Shown here piece by piece: positions 52,629-63,711 of a stretch of 64,000 nucleotides of DNA. A program made the translations under genes and the position numbers. The DNA comes from Deinococcus marmoris (GTDB lineage: Bacteria > Deinococcota > Deinococci > Deinococcales > Deinococcaceae), in assembly GCF_001949125.1 (NCBI RefSeq), contig NZ_MSTI01000157.1:11058-75057 (forward strand). Direction: 5' to 3'. Every line of letters begins with the position of its first letter. The first letter of the stretch is position 1. The notes under the pieces are model-generated. The model ran no database searches and had not been told where the DNA came from. It saw nothing but the letters and a program-made list of their open reading frames with translations.

Positions 52629-52945
52629 AAGCCGTACCTCACTTTCATGTCGCTGTAACGCTCGAAAACATGCCCATCGATGCTCTCCAGCGGCAGGCGG
52701 TCCAGCAGGGGCAGCAGCGTTTCCCGCAGGACCTGCCCCCGCGCCATCCACTGGTAATAACTGCGTCCGCCGTGTTCGTAGGGGCCGTACAGCTTGGACC
52801 CTGGGCACAGCCGCACCATCGTCTCAAACAGCTTTTGATGCCGTGTGTGCATCCGCAACGTGATCTGGGGCTGCTTGCCGTCGCCCCCAAAATGGCCCTC
52901 GCCGATCAGGATACCCAGCAGCAGTCCCTCTTCAAATGTATTCAA
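52625..52945 (-). CDS. Single-motif LAGLIDADG-like protein
   Basis: 106 aa from TTG 52945, chosen because GGGGGAGG lies 5 nt upstream; a longer TTG start at 52975 would overlap the first parS-like site and lacks a ribosome site. [29 protein letters not shown] matches the LAGLIDADG helix followed by the first beta hairpin of homing endonucleases, with an acidic residue at the catalytic position (GE). [20 protein letters not shown] resembles the second half. It overlaps rsmG by 4 nt. It may be a domesticated or regulatory derivative rather than an active mobile element. Confidence 0.75.
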   Translation of the reverse strand: MNTFEEGLLLGILIGEGHFGGDGKQPQITLRMHTRHQKLFETMVRLCPGSKLYGPYEHGGRSYYQWMARGQVLRETLLPLLDRLPLESIDGHVFERYSDMKVRYGL

Positions 52946-52960
52946 CCGCGCCTCCCCCGT

Positions 52961-52989
52961 TTGTTTCACCGTCAAGTTTCCCGTGAAAC
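52961..52989. promoter_or_regulatory. parS-like site 1
   Basis: GTTTCCCGTGAAAC (52976-52989) differs at one base from the parS core GTTTCACGTGAAAC. It is preceded by TGTTTCAC, a second half-site, with 13 nt between that half and GTGAAACA. The 29-bp block recurs at 53052-53080 with one change. It lies within 2 kb of parAB. Confidence 0.75.
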
Positions 52990-53062
52990 ATAGCGGGCGT
53001 CAAGAGGCAGCCAGAGTAAAGGCGAACCGAAGTCCGCCAGGAGTGCCCTTCTTGTTTCACCG

Positions 53063-54871
<1,809 letters not shown>

Positions 54872-54996
54872 CGTGCGAGTGTATCCGGGGTGATGGGCAT
54901 GAACGGTGATCCGTATTGCGGGACGTGAGAGTTGGAATGGCCCAGATGAACGTCTGGACTGTTCACCTTCATCTGGTCTTCAAACTGAGAAACTCT

Positions 54997-55002
54997 TACA
55001 AT
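54997..55002 (+). promoter_or_regulatory. -10 box before the class V aminotransferase gene
   Basis: TACAAT ends 5 nt before ATG 55008, a strong -10 and probable leaderless start. The divergent mnmG promoter must lie in the remaining 125 bp. Confidence 0.55.
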
Positions 55003-55007
55003 CCGGC

Positions 55008-56609
55008 ATGGACTTCGCCACTCTCCGGGCCGACCTGATCGGAACTGACGCTGTGATCAACACGCCTTTCGGGGAGCGGCGGGTGACCTACGCGGATTAC
55101 GTGGCCTCCGGGCGGGCACTAAGGAGCGTGGAGGAGCGGATCAACACGCTGGCCTTGCCGCTGTACGCCAACACCCACACCGAGGACAGCGCCACCGGGG
55201 CGCACAGCACCCACATGTCGCATCAGGCCGCCGACTACATTAGGGGCCAACTGGGCGGGGACAAAACCTGCAAGCTGGTCTTCTGTGGTTCGGGCAGCAC
55301 GGCGGCGGTGCGGCGTATTCAGGACATTCTGGGGCTGACCGTGTGCGGAGACCACCGTGCCACGGTCCTGGCCTCCATCCCCGAAAACGAGCGCCCGGTG
55401 GTCTTCGTCGGCCCCTACGAACATCACAGCAATGAAGTCAGTTGGCGCGAAACGCTGGCCGAGGTGGTGGAGCTGCCGCTATGCGACAAGGGCAATCTGG
55501 ATCTGGACGCACTGGTTCAGGCGCTCAAGTCGCCGCAGTACGCCCGCCGTCCCAAGATCGGCTCGTTCAGCGCGGCCAGCAACGTGACCGGCCTGCTGAC
55601 CGACACCCGCACGGTGGCGCGCATTCTGCACCAGCACGGGGCCTACGCCTTCTTCGACTTCGCGGCCAGCGGGCCTTACGTCAAAATTGACATGAAGCCG
55701 GGCAAACCGGACGGCTACGACGCCGTGTTCCTCAGCCCGCACAAGTTCGTGGGCGGGCCGGGAACGCCGGGATTGCTGTGCTTTCAGGACCATCTGTACC
55801 ACCTGAACGTGCCCAGCACGGCGGGGGGCGGCACGGTGCGTTATGTCAGCCGCACCAAACAGGTCTATATCGAGGACATCGAGGCGCGTGAGGACGCAGG
55901 CACGCCCGCCATTCTGGGCAAACTCCGCACCGCGCTGGCCTTCAAGGTCAAGGAGGAACTGGGGGTGGACGAGTTGACGGCGCGGGAGCATGAGCTGTTC
56001 GCGCGTGCGCTGGAGCGTCTGGGAACCAACGAGCGGATTCAGATTCTGGGCAACCCGCAGGCCGCCCGCCTGGCCTTTCTCTCGTTTCTAGTCAAAACGG
56101 CGGACGGCAGTTACCTGCATCCCCGTCTGGTGGTCCGCCTGCTGAATGACCTGTTCGGCATCCAGGCGCGTGGCGGCTGCGCCTGTGCCGGACCCTACGG
56201 CCATGTGCTGCTGAACATCGACGACGAGCGCAGTGAGCGCTACATGCAGTGCGCGCTGTCCAACATCGACGGCCTCAAACCCGGCTGGACGCGCCTGAAC
56301 CTCGCGCCGTGGGCCAGTGATGAGGAAGTGGAGTTCCTGCTGGGGGCCATCGAATTCGTGGCCGAACACGGGGCGCGTTTTCTGCCGCTGTACGACTTCG
56401 ACTGGATGACCGGAGCGTGGACCCACGCGCAGGACGAGGCCCCGATGGACCTGTTCGGCGATCAGCGCCCACAGACGGGTGAGGGTGAGGTGCCGTTCGC
56501 CTTCTATCTGGCAGAGGCGCAGCGAGTTTTAGAGACCCTGGGACCGATAGGGGAGGGGAGAGCTGTGCCCGAATACGTCCCCGGCGATCTGGTGTTTTTC
56601 GCGCACTGA
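55008..56609 (+). CDS. Class V aminotransferase / cysteine-desulfurase-like protein
   Basis: 533 aa. The PLP Lys lies in LSPHKFVGGPGTPG; HSTHMSHQAADYIRG and the NVTGLLTDTRTVARILH segment are of the NifS/CsdA type. ARGGCACAGPYGH supplies a Cys at about the active-site loop. The protein is longer than normal (about 400-420), with an extra C-terminal region from about residue 440 to the end. Selenocysteine lyase or a specialised desulfurase is possible, as is a PLP enzyme unrelated to sulfur transfer. ATG 55008 is set by TACAAT upstream. Confidence 0.75.
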   Translation: MDFATLRADLIGTDAVINTPFGERRVTYADYVASGRALRSVEERINTLALPLYANTHTEDSATGAHSTHMSHQAADYIRGQLGGDKTCKLVFCGSGSTAAVRRIQDILGLTVCGDHRATVLASIPENERPVVFVGPYEHHSNEVSWRETLAEVVELPLCDKGNLDLDALVQALKSPQYARRPKIGSFSAASNVTGLLTDTRTVARILHQHGAYAFFDFAASGPYVKIDMKPGKPDGYDAVFLSPHKFVGGPGTPGLLCFQDHLYHLNVPSTAGGGTVRYVSRTKQVYIEDIEAREDAGTPAILGKLRTALAFKVKEELGVDELTAREHELFARALERLGTNERIQILGNPQAARLAFLSFLVKTADGSYLHPRLVVRLLNDLFGIQARGGCACAGPYGHVLLNIDDERSERYMQCALSNIDGLKPGWTRLNLAPWASDEEVEFLLGAIEFVAEHGARFLPLYDFDWMTGAWTHAQDEAPMDLFGDQRPQTGEGEVPFAFYLAEAQRVLETLGPIGEGRAVPEYVPGDLVFFAH

Positions 56610-56702
56610 ACGAGATCCAGACTCTCTCTATCAATTCTGAACCCACCTGTCGTCCAGACCCACTGGACGGCCTCTCCCCCTGCCTTCCTCACCCGCAGCG
56701 GC

Positions 56703-56724
56703 TAGAATGCCTAACGCCCGTTAG
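56703..56724 (+). promoter_or_regulatory. Promoter/operator of the 2-oxo acid dehydrogenase operon
   Basis: TAGAAT (56703-56708) as -10, followed by the perfect 14-bp palindrome CTAACGCCCGTTAG (56711-56724) over the expected transcription start. It fits the pattern CNAACGNNCGTTNG that I recall for TetR-type PaaR operators of Thermus. A repressor there would block initiation. Confidence 0.55.
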
Positions 56725-56804
56725 TTTAGACATCAGTGAGACAGATTCCGCCGATGGCAGAGAACGTTTCAGCCTCTGCCGCCCGCTCAGGAGGCCCGCC
56801 CCAG

Positions 56805-57953
56805 ATGACCACATTACCTCTGGTTGAACCCTTGCCCGTTACCGGGATTCAACCCTTTACCAAAGAACCCATCCGCTATATCGGCGAGGACGGCCTGCCC
56901 GTTCAGCCCCTGCCCGCCGCCTACACCCCCGAACGCCTGCGCGAGCTGCACGGTGTGATGCTGCGCGCCCGCGAGTTTGACCGCAAGCTGATCACGCTGC
57001 TGCGGCAGGGGCGCACCACCTTCTACGCGCAGTCCAGCGGGATGGAAGCCACGCAGGTGGGCCTGGCGCATTCGGTCCGGCCCGGCCACGACTGGGTCTG
57101 GCCGTATTACCGCGATCACACGCTGGCGCTGGCGCTGGGCGTGCCGATGTTCGAGCTGATTTCTCAGGTGCTGGGCAGCAACTCCGATCCCAGCCGGGGC
57201 CGCCAGATGCCGCACCACTTCGCCGCCCGCAAGCAGAACTTCGTGTCCATCAGTTCCTCGATTGCCAATCAGGTGCCGCCCGCCACGGGCACCGCAATGG
57301 CGCAGAAGTATCTGGGCACCGACGAGATCACCATCTGCACCTTTGGGGACGGGGCCACCAGCGAGGGCGACTGGCACGCCGGAATGAACATGGCCGGGGC
57401 GATGGCCGCGCCGTGCCTGTTCGTCTGCGAGAACAACCAGTGGGCCATCAGCACCAACCTGCGCGGTCAGACCGCCAGCGAGAACATTCATATCAAGGCC
57501 AAGGCGTATGGGATGCCCGGCTTCTACGTGGACGGCAACGATCTGGTGGCCGTCATGGAAGTCTGCACGCACGCCGCCGAGTGGGTGCGCGCCGGAAACG
57601 GCCCCGCGCTGGTGGAATGCCTGACCTACCGCGTCGGCTCCCACAGCAACGCCGATGCCGACGCCGAGAAGCACTACCGCACCCGTGAGGAGGTACAGGA
57701 ATGGCTGGGCCGTGACCCGGTGGTGCGCGTCGAGAAACTGCTGGAACACCTGGGCCATCCCATCGGGTCCGAGGAACGCGCCAACATGATTTCCGCCGTT
57801 CACCGCGAGGTGGATGAGCAGGTTATTCGCGCCGAGGCCACCGGACAGCCGGACTGGCGAATCATGTTCGAGGACGTGTACGCCGACATGCCCGCCCATC
57901 TGCGCGAGGAAGCCGCCATGCTGCGGGCCGAGCAGGAAGGGGGGAGAAAATGA
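56805..57953 (+). CDS. 2-oxo acid dehydrogenase E1 alpha (BCKD-type)
   Basis: 382 aa from ATG 56805, chosen because AGGAGG lies 10 nt upstream and earlier ATG 56754 or GTG 56736 has no ribosome site. The ThDP-binding segment [37 protein letters not shown] and the phosphorylation-loop-like [19 protein letters not shown] match branched-chain E1 alpha. Forms an alpha2beta2 decarboxylase with the next gene. Pyruvate cannot be excluded as substrate. Overlaps E1 beta by ATGA. Confidence 0.92.
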   Translation: MTTLPLVEPLPVTGIQPFTKEPIRYIGEDGLPVQPLPAAYTPERLRELHGVMLRAREFDRKLITLLRQGRTTFYAQSSGMEATQVGLAHSVRPGHDWVWPYYRDHTLALALGVPMFELISQVLGSNSDPSRGRQMPHHFAARKQNFVSISSSIANQVPPATGTAMAQKYLGTDEITICTFGDGATSEGDWHAGMNMAGAMAAPCLFVCENNQWAISTNLRGQTASENIHIKAKAYGMPGFYVDGNDLVAVMEVCTHAAEWVRAGNGPALVECLTYRVGSHSNADADAEKHYRTREEVQEWLGRDPVVRVEKLLEHLGHPIGSEERANMISAVHREVDEQVIRAEATGQPDWRIMFEDVYADMPAHLREEAAMLRAEQEGGRK

Positions 57954-58969
57954 CCGCCACGCAGGAGAGGAAGGCCGTGGTTGCCACCCCCGAAACCCGC
58001 ACCATTAACCTGATCACCGCCATCACCGAAGCGCTGCACGAGGAAATGGAGCGCGATGAACGCGTGGTGCTGTTCGGTCAGGACGTGGGCGCACGCGGCG
58101 GCGTATTCATGGCCACCGCAGGACTCCAGGCCACCTTCGGCAAGAAGCGGGTGTTCGACACCCCCCTCAGCGAGGCGGCCATCGTGGGCGCAGCCGTGGG
58201 GATGGCGGTGCGCGGGTTGCGGCCCGTCGCCGAGATCCAGTTCGCCGATTACATGGGGCCGGGCTTCGATCAGATCATCAGTCAGGCCGCCAAGATGCGC
58301 TACCGCAGCGGCGGGCAGTACACCTCGCCAATGGTGATCCGAACCCCGTCGGGCGGCGGCGTCAAGGGCGGCCACCACCACAGCCAGAGTCCCGAAAGCT
58401 ATTACACCCACACGCCGGGCCTGAAAGTGGTGATGCCCAGCACGCCCTACGACGCCAAGGGCCTGCTGAAGGCCGCCATTCGCGGGGAAGACCCGGTGAT
58501 CTTCTTTGAACCCAAACGCCTGTACCGCGCGTCTAAAGGCGAGGTGCCGAACCACGACTACACCGTCAGGATCGGTGAGGGCGCCATCCGCCGCGAGGGC
58601 ACAGACCTGAGCCTGATCGGCTACGGCGGTGTGATGCCCGATCTGGAACGCGCCGCCGACGCGCTGGGGGCCGAGGGCGTCAGCGTTGAGGTCATCGACC
58701 TCCGCAGTCTGGTTCCCTGGGACAAGGAACTGGTGATCGGCAGCGTGCAGAAGACGGGCCGCGCCGTGCTGGTCAGCGAGGCCCCGCGCATCAGCAACTT
58801 CATGGGCGAGGTGGCTTACAGCATTCAGGCCGAAGCCTTCGATTCGCTGCTGGCCCCCGTTGGGCAGGTGGCAGGCTTCGATATCCCGTATCCCTACGTG
58901 CAGGACAAGATCTACCTGCCCGGCCCCAACCGCATCACGGCGGCCTGCGTGCAGGCGCTGAATTATTAA
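57950..58969 (+). CDS. 2-oxo acid dehydrogenase E1 beta
   Basis: 339 aa. [85 protein letters not shown] holds the conserved Glu and the E1-beta interface. It completes the E1 component with the preceding gene, with which translation is coupled (4-nt overlap). Ends 45 bp before a small membrane-protein gene. Confidence 0.95.
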   Translation: MTATQERKAVVATPETRTINLITAITEALHEEMERDERVVLFGQDVGARGGVFMATAGLQATFGKKRVFDTPLSEAAIVGAAVGMAVRGLRPVAEIQFADYMGPGFDQIISQAAKMRYRSGGQYTSPMVIRTPSGGGVKGGHHHSQSPESYYTHTPGLKVVMPSTPYDAKGLLKAAIRGEDPVIFFEPKRLYRASKGEVPNHDYTVRIGEGAIRREGTDLSLIGYGGVMPDLERAADALGAEGVSVEVIDLRSLVPWDKELVIGSVQKTGRAVLVSEAPRISNFMGEVAYSIQAEAFDSLLAPVGQVAGFDIPYPYVQDKIYLPGPNRITAACVQALNY

Positions 58970-59014
58970 CAGCCGCCTGCCGCCCCTACAGAGTGCCCGC
59001 GTTAAGCTGCGTCC

Positions 59015-59260
59015 ATGAAGCTCAAGCTCAACCCTGACCTGCTGCGTCCGCTGCTGGGCACCATCGGCCTGATGATCGGCTTCGGTGTGTACGCGGTGGC
59101 GGGCGACTTGCCCCAGCCGTGGCAGCGCCTGAGCATCGGCGCGATGTTTGCCCTGCTGGGCGTCAGCGCCGTGATCTACGGCAGAGGCGAGCGCTGGATT
59201 CAGGTGCTGGGCGGCGTGCTACTGCTTTACGGCGTCCTGCGGATGTTCGTGATCGGTTAG
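59015..59260 (+). CDS. Small membrane protein within the dehydrogenase cluster (81 aa)
   Basis: Three hydrophobic stretches (about residues 11-27, 40-57, 62-78). No family recognised. TAAGCT ends 6 nt before ATG 59015, suggesting its own leaderless start between E1 beta and E2. A function with the dehydrogenase is not apparent. Confidence 0.65.
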   Translation: MKLKLNPDLLRPLLGTIGLMIGFGVYAVAGDLPQPWQRLSIGAMFALLGVSAVIYGRGERWIQVLGGVLLLYGVLRMFVIG

Positions 59261-59282
59261 GCAAGCCAGATTCTCAAGTTGT

Positions 59283-59306
59283 CCCACAACCCACATCCCT
59301 ACAACC
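59283..59306. repeat. Short dispersed repeat before E2
   Basis: CCCACAACCCACATCCCTAC is nearly the same as the sequence at 27523-27545, between two unrelated genes. Two copies show it is a repeat. It lies 11 nt before the E2 start. Confidence 0.45.
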
Positions 59307-59316
59307 GAGGTAATCC

Positions 59317-60870
59317 GTGAAAGAAATTCTGCTCCCTGAACTGGCTGAAAGCGTTGTCGAAGGCGAAATCCTCAAGTGGCTGGTGGAGGAGGGCGACACC
59401 ATCGCGCTGGAACAGCCGCTGTGCGAGGTCATGACCGACAAGGTGACCGTGGAACTGCCCAGCCCGGCGGCGGGCATCCTGCACAGGCGCATGGCGCAGG
59501 AGGGCGAGGTGGTGGCCGTCCACGCCGTGATCGCCCTGATCGACGAGGGGGGAGAGGCAACAGTCACACCCAGCCACACCCAGGCCATTCAGGACAGCGG
59601 CGAGAATCCCACGACAATCGACGCCGGGTTGCCCCCGCAGGCGCAGGAGGAGCGCGAGCAGATCGCGCAGGAAGAGGATGATCAGGGCGGCAGCATCGTG
59701 GAGGCGGGCCACATGAAGGGCGGGGCCGACGACGATTCCAGCAGCCTGTTCAAAGCCTTTGCCTCCGATGAGCAGGTGAAGGTTCAGGGCCTGGGCAACC
59801 GCAGCGGCAGCGGTGCGCCGGGCAGTTCAACCGCCGGAACGGGCACGCTGAACCGTGAGCCTGCGCCTGCCGCCCGTGCCGATGGCCGCGTGCTGGCCGT
59901 TCCCGCCGCCCGCCAACTGGCCCGCGAGAAGAACATCGATCTGGCACAGGTGCAGGGCAGCGGCCCCAACGGACGCATCCGCGTGCAGGACGTGGTAGAG
60001 CATGGGCAGGGCGGGGGAGAGCAGGCGGCTGCGCCGCAGTCGGCAGTTCCAGCGCAGGCGCAGGCTCCCCAGACCCAGAGCGCACCTTCACAGCCTGCCG
60101 CCAAGGTTGCGGGTGGAATGCCCGTCGCACCCGTCCAGTACCGCACGCCCAAGGGCTACGAACATCTGGAAGACCGCGTGCCGCTGCGGGGCATGCGCCG
60201 GGCCATCAGCAACCAGATGCAGGCCAGCCACCTGTACACCGTCCGCACCCTGACCGTGGACGAGGTCAACCTGACCAAACTGGTGGACTTCCGGGGGCGG
60301 GTCAAGGGCGAGGCGGCGGCGGCGGGTGTCAAGCTGTCGTACCTGCCGTTCATCTTCAAGGCGGTCACGGCGGCCCTCAAGAAATACCCCAGCCTGAACA
60401 CGTCCTTCGACGAGGCCAGCGGCGAGATTGTGCAGAAGCGCTACTACCACATGGGCATGGCCGTCGCCACCGATGCGGGCCTGACCGTGCCGGTACTGAA
60501 GGACGTGAACCAGAAGAGCATCTTCGAGCTGGCGCGTGAGGTCGTCGATCTGGCAGGCCGCGCGCAGAACGGCAAGCTGGCGGCAGACGAGCTGGCGGGC
60601 AGCACCTTCTCGATCACCAACATCGGCTCGATTGGCGCGCTGTTCTCGTTCCCGATCATCAACGTGCCGGACGCCGCGATTCTGGGCATCCACAGCATCG
60701 TCAAACGGCCCATCGTGGACGAGAACGACAACATCGTCGTGGCGCACATGATGTACCTGAGCCTGTCCTTCGATCACCGTCTGGTGGACGGCGCGGAAGC
60801 GGCCCGCTTTTGCCGCGAAGTCATCCGCCTGCTGGAAAACCCGGACCGGCTGATGCTGGAAGCGATGTGA
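59317..60870 (+). CDS. 2-oxo acid dehydrogenase E2 (dihydrolipoyl acyltransferase)
   Basis: 517 aa. Lipoyl domain with the lipoyl Lys in EVMTDKVTVELPSP, a long Gly/Ser/Ala/Gln linker, the E3/E1-binding domain (RVLAVPAARQLAREKNIDLAQVQGSGPNGRIRVQDV), and the catalytic acyltransferase with SFDHRLVDGAEAARF. Only one lipoyl domain is present. This is the core of a branched-chain-type complex with the preceding E1 genes. E3 (lpd) is not in the window. GAGGTAAT precedes GTG 59317. Confidence 0.94.
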   Translation: MKEILLPELAESVVEGEILKWLVEEGDTIALEQPLCEVMTDKVTVELPSPAAGILHRRMAQEGEVVAVHAVIALIDEGGEATVTPSHTQAIQDSGENPTTIDAGLPPQAQEEREQIAQEEDDQGGSIVEAGHMKGGADDDSSSLFKAFASDEQVKVQGLGNRSGSGAPGSSTAGTGTLNREPAPAARADGRVLAVPAARQLAREKNIDLAQVQGSGPNGRIRVQDVVEHGQGGGEQAAAPQSAVPAQAQAPQTQSAPSQPAAKVAGGMPVAPVQYRTPKGYEHLEDRVPLRGMRRAISNQMQASHLYTVRTLTVDEVNLTKLVDFRGRVKGEAAAAGVKLSYLPFIFKAVTAALKKYPSLNTSFDEASGEIVQKRYYHMGMAVATDAGLTVPVLKDVNQKSIFELAREVVDLAGRAQNGKLAADELAGSTFSITNIGSIGALFSFPIINVPDAAILGIHSIVKRPIVDENDNIVVAHMMYLSLSFDHRLVDGAEAARFCREVIRLLENPDRLMLEAM

Positions 60871-60939
60871 TTCCAACGATGCAGTTCGCCTGATCCCGCG
60901 CAGTTGGCCTGATCCCGCCGAACCCCAAGCCGAGATAAA

Positions 60940-60969
60940 GACGCGCCTCAGATTCATCAAGGGCGCGTC
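60940..60969 (+). terminator. Hairpin after E2
   Basis: GACGCGCC pairs perfectly with GGCGCGTC around a 14-nt loop, with AAGCC/GGCTT as an outer pair. Only a weak AGTTTG tail follows, so termination is likely but not certain. Confidence 0.5.
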
Positions 60970-61029
60970 AGTTTGAAGGCTTAAGGTGGGGCATCCGGGG
61001 CCAGCCGTATAGCCCCGTCCATTTCATTT

Positions 61030-61046
61030 CCCCCCCCCCCCCCCCC
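61030..61046. repeat. 17-C homopolymer tract
   Basis: Uninterrupted run of 17 C. It covers the expected -35 region of the promoter whose -10 TACACT is at 61063-61068, so length changes could alter expression. Confidence 0.85.
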
Positions 61047-61062
61047 ATTCAGGAGACTCCCC

Positions 61063-61068
61063 TACACT
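61063..61068 (+). promoter_or_regulatory. -10 box of the exported-protein gene
   Basis: TACACT ends 6 nt before ATG 61075, the second of two adjacent ATG codons. This favours the second as the start. Confidence 0.5.
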
Positions 61069-61074
61069 GCCATG

Positions 61075-61566
61075 ATGACCCGCATCCTCCTTCCCCTGCT
61101 GTGCCTGACGGCCCTGGTCCCTGCGGCTGGGGCGCTGAAGGTGCAGGTCTGGGACCGGGAATTGCAAACGAAGGTGGGCGACGGCGAGAGCAGCGGCAGC
61201 AAGCTGGTCATGCAGTTCGTGGGCGACTACGACGGCCCGGTGGTGGTGCTGTTCGCCCAGACCGACGAGGAAAAGTCGCGCGTGATGTTTCCCGGTCTCA
61301 AGAGCAGCTACAACGGCAGCCTCAGCAAGGGGCAACTGACCTTGCAGGTGCCGGGTGTATCCGGGGCCAGCGTGACCAGAGACAGCGCCGCCAATACCTC
61401 GCTCACCCTCAGCAAATTCCTGACTCCCTTCAAGCTGACCCTCAGCGCGCAGCCTGCTGGACTCTCCCTGAGCCTGCCGGGCCTCAAAACCACGGACACG
61501 GCGGCCAAGGACAGTCCGGGCAAAAGCGGCGCGGGCAAGGACAGTTCCGCCAAAGACGTCAAATAG
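61075..61566 (+). CDS. Exported protein (163 aa) with charged Ser/Lys tail
   Basis: Signal peptide [20 protein letters not shown], then a beta-rich domain ([21 protein letters not shown]...) with repeated SL, LTL and SLSL stretches and a C-terminal [19 protein letters not shown] tail. No family recognised. Lies 26 bp before a response-regulator gene on the same strand, and may share its transcript. The poly-C tract upstream may make its expression variable. Confidence 0.6.
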   Translation: MTRILLPLLCLTALVPAAGALKVQVWDRELQTKVGDGESSGSKLVMQFVGDYDGPVVVLFAQTDEEKSRVMFPGLKSSYNGSLSKGQLTLQVPGVSGASVTRDSAANTSLTLSKFLTPFKLTLSAQPAGLSLSLPGLKTTDTAAKDSPGKSGAGKDSSAKDVK

Positions 61567-61592
61567 ACTCACCCCATCCCCAAGGAGACCGC

Positions 61593-62252
<660 letters not shown>

Positions 62253-62257
62253 AACCG

Positions 62258-63643
62258 ATGTTGCCAGAGACCCGCCCCGCCCCGAATGCTGCGCCCGCCG
62301 CACCACACAGGCGGGGCGCGGTGCTGACGCCAGGAGCCGGGGTGGCGTCGGCGCGGGTGGCGTGGCGGCACAGCCTGCGCTTTCGGCTGGCGGCCACCTA
62401 CAGCCTGCTGGCCCTGGCGTTGATCATGCTGATCAGCCTGGGCGTGGTGTCGCTGCTGCTGTCGCGCATGGATCAGCAGTTCAATGCCCGCCTGAATGAC
62501 CGCGCCGACACGCTGGCCGAGGCGTTCTCCACATCTGGCGCGGGTCTGGGCAAGACGGCGAGTGGGGCCAACGCCTACACCATGCTGATCGACGAGGACG
62601 GCACGGTCAAGGCGGCCAGCCCCATCCTGCGGAATTTTCTGAATGCCCCCTACCCCTATGGTGATCAGTCGCAGGTCAACATCGGGGAGACCTCTGTGCG
62701 GGCGGTCAAGCGCGAGGCGGGGGATTTTGGAACCCTGTGGGTGGGTCTGCCCGAGGACGACCTGATCGCCGCCCGCCAGAGCGCCGCAAGTGCTTTGCTG
62801 ATCGCGCTGGTCTTCACGCCGCTGATCCTGCTGCTGGTGGGCTGGTGGGTGGGCCGCCGGGCGCTGTCGGGCCTTCAGGGGGCAGCGAATCTGGCGGACC
62901 AGATCGACCCCACGCTCAGCCTCGCCACGCTGCCCCTGCCTGCGCGCGAGGACGAGGTTCACCGCCTGCTGAGCGCCATCAACCGCCTGCTGGTCCGTAT
63001 CGAGGCCGGGCAGGCGCGCGAGAAGCAACTGCTGGGGCAGATCGTGCATGAGCTGGGTGCGCCGCTGACCGTGTTGAAGGCCAGCCTGCGCCGCGCCGAG
63101 GAACGCACCGACGACCCCGAAGTGCGCCGCGCCGCGCTGGTGGCCGACGAACTGACCTTTACCACCCAGGACCTGATGCAACTGGCACGCGGGCAACTGG
63201 AGCTGAAACTGGCCTGGCATTACATCCCGGCACGCACCTTGCAGGAAAGGCTGGAACGGCTGGTTCCCGGCACGCTGTACGAGGGCGACTGGACTGGCGG
63301 CATCCTGTGTGACCCGGACCGCCTGACTCAGGCCGTCCGCAACCTGCTGGCGAACGCCCGCCGCGCCGCCGGACCAGAGGGCAGCGTGAGGCTGACGCTG
63401 GAAGAAACGGCGGAGCAACTGACTTTCACCGTGCGTGACAGCGGTCCCGGTCTGCCTCCCGAACTGGGCGAGCGCATCTTCGAGCCGTTTATCAGCGGCG
63501 CGGGCAGCAGCGGCCTGGGCCTGAGCGTCTCGCGCCAGATCGCGGTGATGCACGGCGGCCACCTGAGCGGCGGCAACCATCCAGGCGGCGGCGCACAGTT
63601 CGTGCTGGCCATTCCGGGCGCGGCGCTGGGGGATGATGATTAG
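62258..63643 (+). CDS. Sensor histidine kinase
   Basis: 461 aa. About 35 polar residues precede TM1 ([30 protein letters not shown]); TM2 lies near residues 175-195, enclosing a periplasmic sensor domain of about 110 residues. A HAMP-like linker follows. The H-box is [17 protein letters not shown]; the G residue after the L is unusual (HELRTPL is common). N-box [11 protein letters not shown]1 [19 protein letters not shown]2 [12 protein letters not shown]. Paired with the preceding regulator; signal unknown. Confidence 0.93.
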   Translation: MLPETRPAPNAAPAAPHRRGAVLTPGAGVASARVAWRHSLRFRLAATYSLLALALIMLISLGVVSLLLSRMDQQFNARLNDRADTLAEAFSTSGAGLGKTASGANAYTMLIDEDGTVKAASPILRNFLNAPYPYGDQSQVNIGETSVRAVKREAGDFGTLWVGLPEDDLIAARQSAASALLIALVFTPLILLLVGWWVGRRALSGLQGAANLADQIDPTLSLATLPLPAREDEVHRLLSAINRLLVRIEAGQAREKQLLGQIVHELGAPLTVLKASLRRAEERTDDPEVRRAALVADELTFTTQDLMQLARGQLELKLAWHYIPARTLQERLERLVPGTLYEGDWTGGILCDPDRLTQAVRNLLANARRAAGPEGSVRLTLEETAEQLTFTVRDSGPGLPPELGERIFEPFISGAGSSGLGLSVSRQIAVMHGGHLSGGNHPGGGAQFVLAIPGAALGDDD

Positions 63644-63711
63644 AGCATTTGTCCAAATCAGTACTCCGGAAGGTTTTTGACGAATGGGGTGGGGATCGTC
63701 CATGTTGATGT

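Noticed and set aside
52946..52975. TTG 52975 as start of the LAGLIDADG-like protein
   Set aside because: Its first codons are the parS-like half-site and it has no ribosome site, whereas TTG 52945 has GGGGGAGG five nt upstream.
56736..56804. Earlier start codons of E1 alpha (GTG 56736, ATG 56754)
   Set aside because: They lack a ribosome site; the added residues are Ser/Ala-rich and not like the family N-terminus.
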